Positions 22,291 through 34,649 of a stretch of 64,000 nucleotides of DNA are shown here, piece by piece. Numbering within the stretch: position 1 is the first letter of the stretch; each line of letters opens with the position of its first letter. The stretch is from the NCBI RefSeq assembly GCF_024868665.1, contig NC_079893.1, positions 13,975,805 through 14,039,804 of the forward strand, written 5' to 3'. The notes under the pieces are model-generated. The model was not told where the DNA came from. It did no database searches and saw only the letters and a list, made by a program, of their open reading frames with translations. This DNA is from Triplophysa rosa. Lineage: Eukaryota > Chordata > Actinopteri > Cypriniformes > Nemacheilidae. A program made the position numbers and the translations under genes.

Positions 22291-23084
22291 TTAAAGCGAA
22301 TGTAACACCTGCAGTTTCTGCCAATCTCATATTAATCTTGAGTACCCATAGAGAAGTATTGCATATTTCGTATCTTGATCATATGTATAAAAGACAGATA
22401 CAGCTGTACGATTATTTCTGAAAACAGACGAGCCCTGAGCGCTTGCAGGTGGGGCGGGACTACAGCACAAGCACACGATACATCATTGCATTATCCCTGC
22501 ATAACTGTTGATTCACTATAAGTTTGTGTTTTGTACCTTATGCACGTACGTGCAGATTTCCAACAAAACACAGACTTATGACTCAGTTTCACTTACTGGG
22601 TGCAGTCCATGACCGGCATCTTTTAGCGCCGGGACGGCTCCATCTATCAGTTTCAAACGATCTCCAAATCCAGCGTTATATCCACCATTTATAACATTCC
22701 TCATCGAAATGCAGTGAACAAACAAACACAGCTGAACTTTGCGAACGCAGTGCTCTCTCTCTCTCTTGCTCCAGCTGGTTAACTTGACGTGAGCGGCGCG
22801 CATGCTCCTTCTCCTTCTCTTGCTGGTTGATGCGTAGACGTGCTTTTCCAGGAGAATTGTCCAATAAGGGACTAAGAAATGTTGTTACGAAATGGAATTT
22901 CATGTTCTAAAAAAACTTTCCGAAACTTGTATGAACGCTGGGGGAATGTATCAAGCACAGAAATACTACGTCATACGTCCAACTCGTTTTTTGACAAGTT
23001 GACCATGTCAAGCATGAGAAGCCAGCACGTTTAACATTGTAAAGAAGTCAGAATGCATGAAACACCGTTGCACATCCCCTTTAA
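22291..23084. mobile_element. Second Kolobok-like element (786 bp) with THAP remnant
   Basis: TTAA at 22291-22294 and 23081-23084 flanks ends that read AGCGAATGTAAC and AGGGGATGTGCAAC inward, a weak inverted match. The minus strand holds a THAP-like remnant, which supports assignment to Kolobok. Confidence 0.65.
22576..22903 (-). pseudogene. THAP-like zinc-finger remnant
   Basis: On the minus strand the frame from 22903 includes SSAVFVCSLHFDEECYKW, the C-x2-H half of a THAP finger. After a frame change it continues with GFGDRLKLIDGAVPAL, which matches the closing AVP motif. The N-terminal Cys pair is not visible, and an E/R-rich low-complexity insert precedes the motif. It lies inside TTAA-flanked ends and is a broken transposon gene rather than a host gene. 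Confidence 0.55.
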
Positions 23085-24195
23085 GACTTTATGGTCAGAA
23101 TTTTTGTAACTCTAAAAACACAGCAAATCTGCACATGCAGATTGAACATTGTTGAGGATATTCCATTTACCTGCCAAGCCATTTAAAAAACAAAAGTGAT
23201 GAATCCTAATGGGGATTAGATTAGAAGATGGTAAAAAGACAAAGATGAAGGATTTCTAGGCTTTGGGAATTGTATAAACTTGCACCCTCATGCAAAGTTT
23301 TTCTCTATTCTTTGTCTCTCCCACAAAGGTTTAAGAAAATCTTGTGCACACTGAAACTCAAAATTATAATGATGCAATTCTTTAAAAAAATCATTACAAT
23401 GGATCTAAAGCTTCATTCATGTTTATGTATTTATCGTTGTGGGTATTTTAATCCATATAAAGAATTTGTTGTTTAATGGCAGTTTATGTTTATTCTTGGT
23501 ATGTGTACATATGGCTGTGGCAGTAATTTGTCTGGTAGTACAGGTTAAAGCAAAAGCAATGAGAGGTGGGGGTTGGAAATTTGTGTGGCTCTTGTGGAAG
23601 TGTCAGCTGCTGCGTTCATTGACAGTGTCATGCACCCGCTGCCCTGGGAGCGCCAGCAGGCTCAAAAGACAGACAGCATGAATTAATCCCAGGAGAGTGT
23701 GCGTGACAGTTTGACAGTGCTGTGAATTGAAAAGGAGCTAGGCGCCACGAATCGAGAGGCAACAGCATTTGTCAAATCATAATTAAATGATGAATCACTG
23801 TTGTGTTCTTAAAGGCCCCAAACCCCTCTCAGAGATACGTAATACAATAAAAAAAAAAAAAACAGAGCACAGGGTTCATCACAACAGATTAGGGGTTTAT
23901 GTGGGGGAAAAAAACGATTATTTTACATTTCTTGTTCCCCAAGGTATTAAATATTAGAAAATATTACAGCTATTAACTGTAATCCTGTTAGAAAAGTAGA
24001 TATCCATAGTGTCACAGTGGTTCCTGCAAGGGAATACAGTTTGACCCATTCATAAAACCAATTATGGACAGAGACTTTGGAAGTTTACTGAAAGTAAACT
24101 TTTTAGATGTGATATATCATTACAGGTGGTGACTGGTTTGGCGACTAGGTGGCATAATCTAAAATACCCAAGAAGATTCACATACGGGATAAGAT
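23085..24195. other. Non-coding stretch with a possibly conserved segment at 23560-23800
   Basis: No coding support. The segment 23560-23800 is less AT-rich than its surroundings, non-repetitive, and holds several TGACAG and TAATTA-type words. Confidence 0.3.
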
Positions 24196-24431
24196 TTAAC
24201 ACAACAGTTCACCCAAAAAACTATGTATTTGTTCTTCTGAACACAAAGGAAGATATTTGGAAGAATGACAGTAACCAAACAGATCTCATTCCCCATTGAC
24301 TCCCATAGTAGGGAAAGTAATACTATGGGAGTCAATGGGGGGTGAGATCTGTTTGGTTACTAACATTCATTCAAATATGTTCCTTTGTGTTCAGCAGAAC
24401 AAAGAAATTTATACAGATTTGGAACATTTAA
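24196..24431. mobile_element. Palindromic TTAA-flanked MITE (AGTTCACCCAAAAA family), copy 1
   Basis: The two halves fold on the centre GACTCCCATAGTA / TACTATGGGAGTC. The family signature (CAGTTCACCCAAAAA, GAACACAAAGGAAGATATTT, AACCAAACAGATCTC) recurs at 46783-47197 and 58899-59216. The right end is shortened and stops at TTAA. Confidence 0.8.
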
Positions 24432-27400
24432 GGTTCTTTATTATCTCACCGTGTTCCAGCTGATGAATCGCTCATGTATGAACAGTGTATCCTCTTCTAT
24501 ACATCTTCTTAAATCTTTAGTTTAAGATGATCAGGTTTGTCCTCTAGTTTTCAATATAAATATATACATTTTAAATATAAATATAACATGTGAATTTTGT
24601 GTTTGTTGCCATAAGTATAAGCACGGATCATAATTCTATTTTGAATTATGATCTGTGTGCAGTTTGTCGGGTTTGACTTACTGTAAGCTAAAGAGATCTA
24701 TAAACCCCCAAACTTTCAACAGTAAAAGACAAGTATAAAAAAGTCTGTTTTCAAGATATTTTGGCAAATGTTTCATTGACAATGATCAATAGCTGTCAGT
24801 GTTATCTAACGAAGACCTCTGATATTTTCTGATGTTTTCAACACGCAAATAACGATTTATTACAAGAGCTACAGTACCGTGACTAAAGTAAAGTATGTGG
24901 AAATCTCATAAAGAACAGTTTTGCCTGTTCTTGTGTAAAATATAGTAGTAGTTTTATAATAAATACCACACCGTGATAGGGTTAAGATTTAAATAAAAGT
25001 ATCTTAGGTAAAAGGGTTGAATAATCAACAGTGCAATGTACAAATCTGAATGAGTAGAATGGAATGGGATTATTTAGCTGCAGAAAGAGTCATTTCTATG
25101 GGGTGTCGCACTTTTAAGCAATGTTACATATTTTCTTATATGGAAAAATCTGGTGGTAACAAGAGTTAAATACAAAAATGGGCTGGGCTAAATATTACAT
25201 GTCTGTATATGAATTCAAATGTATTTTAATTGTACTACAATTCAGTAGACTCTTCTTTTGTATTACATGGTCAAGTACTCTGATGTGGGATGGGCAAAGA
25301 TCCTCATTATAAATCATTCTATGTATTATAAAATCTATCTCGTATTTCCCAAAATAGCAGTTGTGAAAATTTCTGCATGTGACAATGTGGTCCATGTGGT
25401 CTATGTGATTATTGCTTTAAATTGTAACAGTTATCATTATTTAATCATAAATCTCAAAATGGTATCTTTATAGATCTTGTAGCTACCTCTCTCTGCGTAA
25501 CAGACCAGCTGATATGTGTGTGCATGAATTTGGTTGTCGATAAGTGCCACCTATCGAACTGATGTGAATTTGTCTTGGTGTGCACTTCCTTCAGAGATTT
25601 ATTTCACATTTGGTGGAAATAGGCCTTTAGATTGAACCGCTCTAATTTTATAGTCCTTGTGTTCTAACCAACCCAAATCTTTATGATCCTTTAAAAATAA
25701 GTTTTTTTTTCAATTATTCAATCTCAAACATTATTCATCCCTTGCCACCCTTGAGTTAGCATTGGTAGGAGGAATTAAATCACCAGCCACTAAACCACCA
25801 ATGAGGCATGCAATAAATCAAGCCTAAAAGATTATTATTTTTGCAGAAGCAACTGAATGCAGATTTGCAATAGGCTACATAGGAGAACCGCTAAGCGAGT
25901 GAGCCAAAATAAGATAGACAGATACAGATAGAGCAAGCGCAGAAGTGCTGTCATTTTCTATGTGAGGAAATGGCCGATGTGCGTGTGTCTGGATTTAGGG
26001 GGTGGGGGTAATGTTAAGTGCTCTCAGCGTGCAGTCAAGCCCTCCTCCACAGATTGCTGTCTTGCTCCCAACACTCGTTGTGCCTTAGAAGTAATTACCC
26101 TTTCACCTGGACAAGCTCATCAGTGCAGGCGAAACCCACCAGCCCCAGAAAACAGATAAATACACAAATTTGCATGTAAAAAATGGTGTAGAATGGTAAA
26201 GTAGAATTATCGGTATAGTATTTTTATATTTCATTTGTTTCATCCATTTGATGGAGCTATGAGTTTTAATGTCTAGTATTTTACTTGCATATCTTTGGTG
26301 CTTTTCTGTTGCTCACCTTTCAATGCCAAAGACAAACAAAAAGAAACAAACATGTTATGTGTGTGGACACCCCCACACACACACACTCGCACGCAGCCCT
26401 GTCAGGGGCGGTGTGGTTAATCTTTATGCACTCTGTGACCTCCTCACTGCCAACCCTGCTAAATATATTATTCCCGTGGGGCTTTCAGTGCTGCTTGGTG
26501 TCAGGAATCAATATGTATGAGCCGTGTAGATGGGAATTTCTAATAGATCTCCACGGCCCTGCGCTACTCTTCAATATCTGCCTCGGACTATTAGTGCCGG
26601 CTCAGTGGCAGTGAAATAACCGAGATAATCTGTTAAGGTTCCGCTCTTAAGGTGGAACTGCTTTAACAGGTCTTACAGTGTTTTTCTGCACCGTAAATAA
26701 CCAGACAGGCAGTTTTGGAAAGACGTCAATCTTAAACATGAATTTCTTTTTGGTTGAGTTAAATTTAAGGTGATGTTTTTCTGTTCATTGTACAAATGTC
26801 TTTATATGAAGTGTTATATTATACGCTTTATGTTTATAAGCCTTATGTTGTTATACATACAACCTTTATGTATGCAGTCATGTTTAGTATATTCACGTGT
26901 GTGTTAGATTTTAGAATTTTAAATGTATCTGTGGATTTATTTTTGTGATTTAAACCCCCAGTGCTACTGCTTGGATGTATGCTGGTATGGATGTATGTAT
27001 ATGTCTATGTGCATGTGTGTATATATTCGTTTCATGTCTATGTATTGGTTCTGTATGGTGTTGTCAGTATGGCAACGGTTCCTAGTGTTAATTGAGGAAA
27101 TTGCTAATGTGATGGTTTGCAGCAGCACTTAACTGCAGTGCAAGGCTTCTTCGTCTCTGCCGGAAAAAAGACATCTAGCTTCAGCAGTCAGGAGGCTGAA
27201 TGGGGGAGGGGAAGATTTGAATTGGAGGGAAAGAGGGAGACGGAAGAGAGCGGAAGACTGGCTCAGACAGCGTGAGGTCTCAAGGGAGAGAGCGTGGCTG
27301 AAATTATTTCATGGTCATGGGCTTTTTCTCCCTCTCTCTGCATCTCACATGTGGGACCTACAAATATAATCTACAGCCATATCTGCTGTCTTTCACACAG

Positions 27401-27699
27401 AGGTGATCTCCTATATACTGTGAGCTACCAGCCACTGCACATAGGAAAACTGTATAAGAAAATAAAATAAAATTACTTTTAATCAGATTTTATTTGTGTT
27501 TCTAGTACTTTTGCCTATGATTGATATGAAGTCTGATTTTCAAAAACTCCACGTGTATTTACCTTTGTGCCCTTGACATATTCAGAAGACCAGAGAACTG
27601 TCACCTGACGCTCTGTGCTAAATAACTATAAAACATCTTCAAACTTTTCTCTACAGAACTACTCTAGATTGCAGTGGCTATGTATTGTTAATTTTTAAA
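24432..27699. other. Long non-coding stretch, no transposon recognised
   Basis: No gene can be supported. A CA microsatellite is near 26370-26390. The segment 26400-26640 is non-repetitive and of balanced composition, which could mark a conserved non-coding element; this needs comparison with other fish. Confidence 0.4.
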
Positions 27700-28279
27700 A
27701 CCTACCAGTGGGTAGGTAGGGGGTCCCAGAGCTTTACTTGAAAGGTGGGAAGGCCCCTGCCTTCGGCCTCACAGGTGGCGGCCTTGTTTCTCTAACAGCG
27801 AGAAGCCGCCTGGTACCGTAAGGCCACTGGGTAAGCGCTACTTCCTCAAGCGGGGGATGCGCTACAGAGACCACTTCCTACCGGAGGGAGGAGTTTAGTG
27901 GAGATACCAACATGGTCTCACCGATGGGGGACAACTCATGGGAAGAATGTGCGGACTGAAGGAGTTAACCGCGAGGTGGAGGTCCACCTAGGGAAGGTCA
28001 TGGGTTACCAAGGTGGGAACCAAACATGAGATACATCAGACGGAACGGCCCTGCTGGGGGGTTACAACGTCCGGTAGCACTAGGTCTGGTTAGAGCCATG
28101 TTGGATAACTCAGTTGGTACCCGGCCTAAGGGGCAGGGCTGCTCTGCTCAGCCCGCCCGCAGGAGGTGCTTGGATGGATGGAGTGCCTGTTCTTCACCCT
28201 GTGGGGGAAGAAGGGAGGCTAGTTAGTATGCTGACCCCCTTAGGAGAAAGGGGGGAAGGTACTGTCATAGGCGTACACC

Positions 28280-29365
28280 CTACCGGCCGCCAGTCTTGCC
28301 TGATGCCTGCAAGACTCGAACCGATACCGGTTTTACACGGAGGCTGTAGGACCTCGCCAAGGTGATGGGTGTAGCCCAACCCGCAGCTCTGCAGATGTCT
28401 GCCAGAGAGGCGCCTCGAGCCAGTGCCCACGAGGAGGCTGTACTCCGTGTGGAGAGAGCTCTCAACCAGTGGGCGCAGGCGATCTTAGGACAGGTACGCC
28501 ATAGTGACGGCGTCCATGATCCAATGCGCCAATCTTTGTTTGAGACATCCCTCCGTGCTGATCTCCAAAACAGACAAAGAGCTGCTCAGAGCTCCTGTGG
28601 CTCTGCGTGCGGTCCAAGCAGAGGCTCAATGCGCGTACTGGACACAACACGGATGGGGTTGGGTCTTCCTCCCCGGTGGGGAGCGCCTGTAAATTCACCA
28701 CCTGGTGTAGGGGGAGTGGTGGGAACTTTGGGCACGTGGCCGGGGTCTCAGGATAGCGTGAGAATCACCGGGCCCGAGTTCTAGGCAATCTGTGGACACA
28801 GAGAATGGTTTTAGGTCCGCTACCCTCTTGAGCGCCATCCGGAGAGCCGTCTTCATCATGAGGTGAGAAAGAGCGGCATCTCTGAGGGGCTCCAGGACCG
28901 CATCAAGGTCGCAAGAGGGTACGGAGCGCGGGTGAGGCAGTGCCTTCCCGCACCCCTTAGGAACCAATTGATCAGGTTGTGCTGTCCTAGAGATTTACCA
29001 GCAACTGGGTCGTGATGAGCGGCAATAGCGGCTGCATACACATTCAGTGTGGAAGGGGCGAGATTACTCTCGAGTCTCTGGAAGGACAGCACGTTCCCAA
29101 TCGAGCAACTCCGCGGGTCTTCTCCTCGAGAAGAGCACCAGGATGAGAAAAGGCACCACTTACAGGCGTATAACCGCCTAGTGGCCAGGGCCCTAGCCTG
29201 AGTGATGGTCCTAACCGCCGCAGGGGGTAGGCCACTCAAGATCTCCTCATCTCGTCCAGGGGCCAGACATGGAGGTTCCAGAGGTCTGGCCTGGGATGCC
29301 ATAACGTGCCCTTCCCCTGGGAAAGCAGGTCCTTCGTCAGGGCAATTGGCTTCCGCTTGTCCCAC
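28280..29365 (-). pseudogene. DIRS tyrosine recombinase, frameshifted
   Basis: The enzyme would integrate the circular cDNA by site-specific recombination instead of a DDE integrase. The N-terminal SAM-like part is at 29365-28856 (TRRLYACKWCLFSSWC, NVYAAAIAAHHDPV). The catalytic region spans 28967-28695 (KTALRMALKRVADL) and 28701-28462 (CPVRALSLCLDRTQSHR, EQLFVCFG). The C-terminal box is at 28465-28280 (RALSTRSTASSWALARG, ITLARSYSL). In this box the His normally found in HSTRS is Leu, while the following Arg and a Tyr remain. At least three frame changes and the His loss argue against activity. Confidence 0.8.
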
Positions 29366-29379
29366 GGCCAGCTGTGTGC

Positions 29380-29625
29380 TAGAGCATCCGTGCCGAGGGG
29401 GGCCTCAGACGGGAGTACCCTAGCGGGCAATGGGTGGTGTCCAGGGAGGCGAACAGGTCTACCTGAGCCCGACCGAACTGTACCCAATGAGATGGACTGC
29501 GCGGGGGTGGAGTCGCCACTCTCCGCGAGGCGTTAACTGACGAGAGAGCGCATTGGCTGTCTGGTTCAGGTCGCCTGGGATGTGTGTGGCTCGCAGGGAT
29601 CTGCTCACCTGCGGACTCCACAGGA
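29380..29625 (-). pseudogene. DIRS segment downstream of RNase H
   Basis: Reads LRATHIPGDLNQTANALSRQ and GEWRLHPRAVHLIG on the minus strand, the usual connection between RNase H and the recombinase gene in DIRS and gypsy-like polyproteins. It is cut at 29625 by the L2 3' end. Confidence 0.7.
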
Positions 29626-30680
29626 GGTTCAATTCAATTCAATTTTATTTATATAGCGCTTTTCACAATGTGCATTGTTCCAAAGCAGCTTTACAGGAGC
29701 AAATAAGAAAAACATAGAAAGGTAAAACACAGCACAGTGCATGGTGTTTATAGACCAAGCAAGATCATTATAATAAATAATATCTAATAAATAAATGAAT
29801 AAATAAATAAATAAATGCAGTCTCCCGGTGAGCAAGCCAACACTGCACTGCTCTGCTGTGGCGAGGAACCCAAACTCCAATGCTGAATAATGGAGAAAAA
29901 AAAACCTCGGGAGAAACCAGGCTCAGCCGGGAGGGCCAGATCTCCTCTGACGTGTCATGGCTGCACTCAGTGACCCCGACCAAAGCCACCGAGCAACGTC
30001 CACGAAGAACAGGGAGAGCCCACGAGCCGCGACCCAGGAAGCCCCACCCGCCGAAACCGTGCAGGTCCAACCCGGTCCCATTCCGTGGTCAACAACAGAC
30101 AACAGAGGGACAACCAGGGAAAAGTAGTAATGGCATAATTAACTTTATTCCTCTGTTGTCCGACATCGACCACAAAACAAGACCAACCAGACCAGACCCA
30201 CACAGTCCCAACAAATGAAACGCCCCGAACCACAACCAACAAGCCCCCCCACTCCCTACAACACCCACCCAGCTACCTCCAATCAAAGTCACTGAGTGCA
30301 GCCATAACTTCAAACTGCTGTCGTGTGATGTAAGTTTAGCATTAAATACCAAGTATTGTAAATTTAGCATTTATGTGACAGGTAGTCCGTCTTTGCTCTC
30401 GGCTGGGGATGGAATTGTCTGAGCTGGGCCGGCCAGATGGTCGCCTTTTTCTTGGGTGGTGATGGAATTGCCTTGGATGGAGCTGGATGGTCAGTCAGTC
30501 CGCAGGCTCTCGCAGGAGGATGGCACGGGATTTTCAGATGTAGCTGGCGTAATCTCTAGTTGTGGATGGGCATATGACGTTCATCTGGGTCTGGCGGAAT
30601 CTCTCCCTACCTCGGGATGGGCATCCCGAGGCGAGGGCAGAAACAGAAAGAGAATAATTAGCGTAGCTGCTGTTCATTAG
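29626..30680 (-). other. L2 LINE 3' UTR
   Basis: About 1 kb follows the ORF2 stop. It ends with a conserved block (GCTGCTTTGGAACAATG, GCGCTATATAAATAAA) and an AATTG microsatellite. In this clade the 3' end is the RNA structure recognised by the reverse transcriptase. The ORFs that can be drawn here on either strand are not supported. Confidence 0.7.
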
Positions 30681-33647
30681 CTATGTATTAGTGAATGCTT
30701 GGCTGAAAAGATGTGTCTTTAATCTAGATTTAAATTGGGAGAGTGTGTCTGACCCTCGAATAGTATCGGGGAGGCTATTCCAGAGTTTAGGTGCTACGTA
30801 TGAGAAAGCTCTACCCCCTTTGGTGGATTTAGTTATTCTAGGTGTTATCAAAAGTCTGGAGTTTTGAGATCTTAGAGAGCGTGATGGGTTGTAGTGTGGT
30901 AGAAGCTCTGTTATGTAGGTAGGGGCTAAACCGTTTAAGGCTTTATAAGTAATTAAAAGAACTTTAAAGTCAATACGATACTTAATGGGTAACCAGTGAA
31001 GGGTTGATAACATTGGGGTTATGTGATCGTATTTTCTGGACCTGGTTAGAACTCTGGCAGCTGCATTCTGAACTAACTGTAGTTTGTTTATTGATGCTGC
31101 AGGACAACCACTAAGCAGTGCATTACAGTAGTCAAGTCTTGAGGTCACAAATGCATGAATAAGCTTCTCTGCGTCAGCCACACATAAAATATTTCGCAAT
31201 TTGGCAACATTTCTAAGGTGGAAGAAGGCTGTTTTTGTGACATTTGAGATGTGATTTTTAAATGACAGGTTGCTGTCTAATATAACGCCAAGGTCTTTAA
31301 CTGTATTTGTTGGAGTAACAGTGCAGCCTTCAATTTGCAGGTCATAATCCGAAATATTCTGCTCACGTGTCTTTGGTCCGATAAGTAATATTTCTGTTTT
31401 ATTAGAATTTAAAAGAAGGAAATTACAAGTCATCCAATGCTTTATATCGTCGATGCACTCTGCCAATTTGGATAGTTGGAAGGAATCATCTGGTCTTGAT
31501 GAGATATATAGCTGAGTATCATCTGCATAACAGTGGAAGCTAATTCCATGTTTTCTAATAATGTTTCCAAGGGGCAGCATGTATATGGAGAATAGCAAGG
31601 GTCCTAAAACCGATCCCTGAGGTAATCCATAATTTACTTGCGTTAGATTTGATGATTCCCCATTTAAATGGACAAATTGATGTCTGTCTGATAAGTAAGA
31701 TCTGAACCATTGTAGTGCCTGTCCCTGAATACCGGTATAATTGTGTAAGCGATCTAGAAGTATTTTATGGTCTACAGTATCGAACGCAGCACTAAGGTCG
31801 AGCAGGACTAGGAGTGAGATGTTACCTTTATCTGATGCTATAAGCAGGTCGTTTGTAATTTTAACGAGCGCAGTTTCAGTACTATGATGCGGTCTAAAGC
31901 CTGACTGGAATTTTTCGTGTATGTCATTATTTTGTAAGAAAGAGCACAACTGAGTGGACACTACTTTTTCTAGTATTTTAGACAGGAAAGGGAGATTTGA
32001 AATCGGTCTATAGTTTCCTAGTTCATTGGGGTCTAAGTTTGGTTTCTTGATAAGAGGCTTAATGACGGCCAGTTTAAAGGCTCCTGGGACATGGCCTAGA
32101 TTAATTGACGAGTTGATAATGTTATAAATGGGCTCAATTGCAACGGGTAATAACTCTTTTAATAATTTAGTTGGTATGGGGTCTAATAAGCAAGTTGTAG
32201 GTTTAGATGTTGCAATAAGTTTAATTAAATCTTCCTGTTTTATAGGTGAAAAACACTGTAGCCTTTCTTTTGGGGCGATGGTTGGTACTAATTTATAGGA
32301 CAGACTTGGAGGTTGAGTTTTTACTATTTTGTCTCGTATGTTTTCGATTTTCTCTGTAAAAAAATTCATGAAATCATTGCTACCAAGGTGCGGCGGAATA
32401 CCCAGGTCAGGTGAAGTCTGTTTATTTGTTAGTTTAGCAACTGTACTAAATAAAAACCTTGGATTGTTTTTGTTAGTTTCTATGAGGTTACGGAGGTGCT
32501 CAGCCTTTGCTGCTTTTAGTGCCTTTTTATAACAGTTTGCACTCTCTTTCCACGCAATTTTAAAGACCTCTAATTGGGTTTGTTTCCATTTGCGCTCCAG
32601 TTTACGTGTTTCTCTTTTAAGGGCGCGAGTGGTGCTATTGTACCATGGTGCTGCGTTTTTCTCATTAATCTTTTTTGACTTCATAGGTGCGACAGCTTCT
32701 AATGTATTAGAGAAAATAGTGCCCAATTTGCTGGTCATGTCATCGAGCGATTCTATATTTATTGGTATGGTTATTAAAGGAGTCAGATCTGGCAAGCTCT
32801 TTGCGAAACTATCTTTAGTAGTCGAGGTAATTGTTCTACCCTGTCGATAACGAGTTAAACGGCTGATTTCTGCAGTGCGCAGTGTACATGTTATAAGATA
32901 GTGATCAGTGACATCGTCGCTTTGAGGTATAATATCTATATTGGTTAGATCGGCTCCGTGAGATATAATCAAGTCTAGTGTATGATTAAATCGATGAGTG
33001 GGTCCATTGATGTGTTGTGTTACTCCAAAAGAGTGTAATAGCTCTGTAAACGCCACTGCTAATGCATCGTTAGCACTATCTACGTGGATATTAAAGTCTC
33101 CGACAATTAGTACTTTATCAACGTTAACCAATAGGTCCGATAGGAAGTCCGCAAACTCTTTCAGAAAATCAGTGTAGGGACCAGGGGGTCTATACACTGT
33201 AGCCAACGTACAAGAAAGCAATGGTTTTTTACTGTCAATTGGAACAATTATGTTCAACGCAAGCACTTCAAATGATTTAAATTTATGCTCCGTTCTCTGA
33301 GTTACAGTAAGAAAGTCTCTAAAGATTGTTGCGACACCGCCACCTCGACCAACCGGACGTGGCTCATGCATATAACAGTAGCTTGGTGGTGTACACTCAT
33401 TTAGACCGTAATAATCATTTGGTTTAAGCCAGGTTTCGGTAAGGCAAAGCATATCAAAATTGTTGTCTGTGATCATTTCATTTACAATAACTGCTTTTGA
33501 ATTTAGTGATCTAATATTAAGTAGGCCGAACTTTATGAGTTTGTTTTGGTCGTTTATTACATTGTCCTCAGGTTTAATCACGATTAGATTTTTTCTCTGA
33601 GATTTGGCTATTTTGTTATTTTGTAGTATTATTCGGGGGACAGACAC
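30681..33647 (-). CDS. L2 LINE ORF2: AP endonuclease and reverse transcriptase, 988 codons, intact
   Basis: ORF2 nicks DNA and primes reverse transcription of the element. The AP-endonuclease spans about residues 38-265: LLNIRSL (catalytic Asn 44), LTETWL, GDFNIH near 184 and TDHYL near 247. The reverse transcriptase follows: [55 protein letters not shown] and the catalytic YADD near residue 705. The C-terminal block [14 protein letters not shown] and PKLWNSLP is typical of L2. The codon given as start is GTG. The frame is open upstream to the ORF1 stop, with no in-frame ATG before Met58, which lies after Asn44. Initiation is therefore unusual (see findings). Confidence 0.93.
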   Translation of the reverse strand: MSVPRIILQNNKIAKSQRKNLIVIKPEDNVINDQNKLIKFGLLNIRSLNSKAVIVNEMITDNNFDMLCLTETWLKPNDYYGLNECTPPSYCYMHEPRPVGRGGGVATIFRDFLTVTQRTEHKFKSFEVLALNIIVPIDSKKPLLSCTLATVYRPPGPYTDFLKEFADFLSDLLVNVDKVLIVGDFNIHVDSANDALAVAFTELLHSFGVTQHINGPTHRFNHTLDLIISHGADLTNIDIIPQSDDVTDHYLITCTLRTAEISRLTRYRQGRTITSTTKDSFAKSLPDLTPLITIPINIESLDDMTSKLGTIFSNTLEAVAPMKSKKINEKNAAPWYNSTTRALKRETRKLERKWKQTQLEVFKIAWKESANCYKKALKAAKAEHLRNLIETNKNNPRFLFSTVAKLTNKQTSPDLGIPPHLGSNDFMNFFTEKIENIRDKIVKTQPPSLSYKLVPTIAPKERLQCFSPIKQEDLIKLIATSKPTTCLLDPIPTKLLKELLPVAIEPIYNIINSSINLGHVPGAFKLAVIKPLIKKPNLDPNELGNYRPISNLPFLSKILEKVVSTQLCSFLQNNDIHEKFQSGFRPHHSTETALVKITNDLLIASDKGNISLLVLLDLSAAFDTVDHKILLDRLHNYTGIQGQALQWFRSYLSDRHQFVHLNGESSNLTQVNYGLPQGSVLGPLLFSIYMLPLGNIIRKHGISFHCYADDTQLYISSRPDDSFQLSKLAECIDDIKHWMTCNFLLLNSNKTEILLIGPKTREQNISDYDLQIEGCTVTPTNTVKDLGVILDSNLSFKNHISNVTKTAFFHLRNVAKLRNILCVADAEKLIHAFVTSRLDYCNALLSGCPAASINKLQLVQNAAARVLTRSRKYDHITPMLSTLHWLPIKYRIDFKVLLITYKALNGLAPTYITELLPHYNPSRSLRSQNSRLLITPRITKSTKGGRAFSYVAPKLWNSLPDTIRGSDTLSQFKSRLKTHLFSQAFTNT

Positions 33648-33743
33648 AGTCTCTATGCATTTGGAAGCAGTAACATTTATAACAGATGAGTGGGAGGAAC
33701 ACAGACTATGGTTAAAGTTTTGACTTACCGCTGGGAGACGTAG

Positions 33744-34649
33744 TCAAGCGGTGCGTAGCGTCTTTGAGATGTTGTCAGACAGAAGAACCGCTCCGATGCT
33801 GCTGGGGTGCAGGCCGTCAGGGCGGAAGAGCCTAGGTCGCTCCCAGAACAGATCAAAATTATCAACAAAGAGCAGCTTCTGTTCAATACACCATGACATC
33901 AACCATTTATTTAGAGCAAATAGTCTACTGAACTTTTCATTCCCTCGTCGGTAGGTAGGAAGCGGCCCTGATACGATGATCCTCGCCGTGGGCGATGCGT
34001 TGCGTACCGTCTCGATCAGACTCCTGAAGTCCCTCTTCAGGATCTCCGACTGCCTCATCCTGACGTCATTCACCCCCGCGTGCAGCACGACAGCTCCGAC
34101 GTTAGCATCGTCCTTCAGGATCGCAGGTACCTGCGCAGAGACATCAAGAACACGGGCGCCAGGAAAACAATGAGTGCGCACCTTACCTTTAGTGGAGGAA
34201 GCGCGTACGTTCCGGACGATTGAGTCTCCGATGACCACAGCGTTGCATTCCGTCTCACAGAGGGCGGCAAACCGGTTCCTGGTCAGGATCTCGAAGACCG
34301 GTGGCGGCGGTTGGGTCATCGCTCCAGTCCTGGCTCGCGCCTTTTGCCGTGGGTGTGCTGGTGCAGGAGTGAAGTTCATTTGGGCTGACCGTGTTCTCGA
34401 AGCCTGGGCTCTGTGCAGAGAAACATGCGGAGTAGAAGTGGAAGGAGTATTAAAATCGCGATGAAAACTTACCGCGGATTTGCGAGCGTCAGCTCTGGAT
34501 GTTTCCAGCGCCGTTTTACGTTCTCGCAGCTGTGTCTGCTTCTCTAGTAGATCCTGGATCTGCTTCTCCACAGCCTCCAGTTCCGACTGAAGTGCGATCG
34601 TTTCCTCATCTGCACTCAGAGGTACAAACACATCTGAAACATTAGCCAT
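33744..34649 (-). CDS. L2 LINE ORF1 with SGNH/GDSL esterase domain, 301 aa, intact
   Basis: ORF1 proteins of L2 and CR1 elements bind nucleic acid, and many carry a lipolytic SGNH hydrolase whose role in retrotransposition is debated. Residues 14-55 form a probable coiled coil (LQSELEAVEKQIQDLLEKQ). A basic, proline-rich linker covers about 60-118. The SGNH blocks are all present: GDS (Ser143), GVND (Asn194) and DGLHPS (Asp278, His281). The ATG at 34649 has a run-up of non-coding 5' UTR to about 34931. The stop is TGA at 33744-33746, followed by CTA and an open frame into ORF2. A host esterase is excluded by position. Confidence 0.9.
   Translation of the reverse strand: MANVSDVFVPLSADEETIALQSELEAVEKQIQDLLEKQTQLRERKTALETSRADARKSAVSFHRDFNTPSTSTPHVSLHRAQASRTRSAQMNFTPAPAHPRQKARARTGAMTQPPPPVFEILTRNRFAALCETECNAVVIGDSIVRNVRASSTKGKVRTHCFPGARVLDVSAQVPAILKDDANVGAVVLHAGVNDVRMRQSEILKRDFRSLIETVRNASPTARIIVSGPLPTYRRGNEKFSRLFALNKWLMSWCIEQKLLFVDNFDLFWERPRLFRPDGLHPSSIGAVLLSDNISKTLRTA

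Noticed and set aside
26923..27132. 69-codon Tyr/Met/Cys-rich ORF
   Set aside because: It derives from a TATG-rich simple stretch with no domain.
28026..28365. Plus-strand ORFs in the DIRS element
   Set aside because: They are antisense to the recombinase and its 3' region; high G/C keeps frames open.
29880..30370. ORFs on both strands in the L2 3' region
   Set aside because: The stretch follows the ORF2 stop and matches the 3' UTR position of the LINE; no domain is seen.
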